Below are positions 17,698 through 18,093 of a stretch of 18,093 bases of DNA, piece after piece. The stretch spans positions 78,855-96,947 of the forward strand of contig MPNW01000865.1 in NCBI GenBank assembly GCA_011800805.1. The letters run 5' to 3'. The notes under the pieces were generated by a model. The model searched no databases, was not told the DNA's origin, and saw nothing but the letters and a program-made list of their open reading frames with translations. Every line of letters starts with the position of its first letter. The first letter of the stretch is position 1. Origin of the DNA: Hirudo medicinalis. Its lineage: Eukaryota > Annelida > Clitellata > Hirudinida > Hirudinidae. The position numbers were made by a program, and so were the translations under genes.

Positions 17698-17861
17698 CGA
17701 GGACGACGACGATGATGATAACGATGTCGATGACGATGATGATGACGATGACGATGACGACGATGATGATGATGTTGATGATGATGATGACGATGATGAC
17801 GATGACGAATACGATGACGACGATGACGATGATGACGATGATGACGATGATGATGATGCCT
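17698..17861. repeat. GAT/GAC triplet array
   Basis: About 160 bp of GAC, GAT and occasional GTT/AAC triplets. It opens Met/Thr-rich (plus) and His/Arg- or Ile/Val-rich (minus) frames that are artefacts. Confidence 0.9.
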
Positions 17862-18009
17862 ATGAAAGGGAAGTGAGAGTACCAAGATCTTTTCGGCTTT
17901 TTTCGACTGAAAGTAGGAGCTGAGGATTTGGATCCTTTGCAAGGAGGTTGAAAAACATCAAATGTGTTTTGCATGAAAACCGTAAGAAGTAATAATATTA
18001 TTACAATCA

Positions 18010-18011
<2 letters not shown>

Positions 18012-18074
<63 letters not shown>

Positions 18075-18093
18075 TAATAATAATAATAATAAC
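18012..18093. repeat. (AAT)n microsatellite at window edge
   Basis: AAT run broken once (near 18069) and reaching the last base, so its true length is unknown. Confidence 0.93.

Noticed and set aside
1..18093. Transposase, integrase or reverse transcriptase genes
   Set aside because: None of the open frames shows such motifs; only short repeats that might be non-autonomous relics were seen.

Overview
The window is eukaryotic: GT-AG introns interrupt a clear open frame, the flanks are dense in simple-sequence repeats, and there are no operons or ribosome binding sites. The only gene I can identify firmly is a plus-strand nuclear receptor with TWO tandem DNA-binding domains and one ligand-binding domain (a 2DBD nuclear receptor), read across nine exons from 3925 to 8313 (975 codons). 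From memory, this class is known from flatworms, molluscs and some other invertebrates and not from vertebrates, so the source is probably an invertebrate, most likely a protostome. Compact introns (133-260 bp) and abundant CpG fit, but I cannot name the phylum. One N at 14948 points to a draft assembly.

Layout. 1-1610: CCAT- and GAT-type microsatellites with a short open frame of unknown status at 553-722. 1610-3530: AT-rich, no gene seen. 3534-3578: possible 5' leader exon. 3891-8313: the receptor gene, with poly-Q N-terminus, DBD1 (exons 1-2), DBD2 (exons 3-4), a very large exon 5 carrying the hinge and the start of the LBD, and LBD exons 6-9. 8314-9680: CpG-rich 3' flank. 9685-10900: microsatellites and a short telomere-like duplicated element. 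10914-11248: probable minus-strand internal exon of a second, unrecognised gene. 11290-18093: mostly repeats, comprising GGAT/CCAT, GAT/GAC, AAT and GGAA microsatellites, several minisatellites (17, 19, 20, 27/30, 33 and 63 bp units), an 82-bp-period duplication and AT-rich islands.

The most informative observation is how the receptor is built. Each DBD is encoded by two exons with an intron at the same place (phase 0, right after the P-box lysine). Both second-finger exons are exactly 142 nt and end in phase 1. Exons 3+4 therefore form a phase-symmetric 249-nt cassette, as expected from in-frame duplication of a DBD unit inside one gene. DBD1 has an aberrant P-box (CVPCK) while DBD2 keeps the canonical CEGCK, so the two domains have probably diverged in DNA recognition. 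No clear AF-2 motif is visible at the C-terminus.
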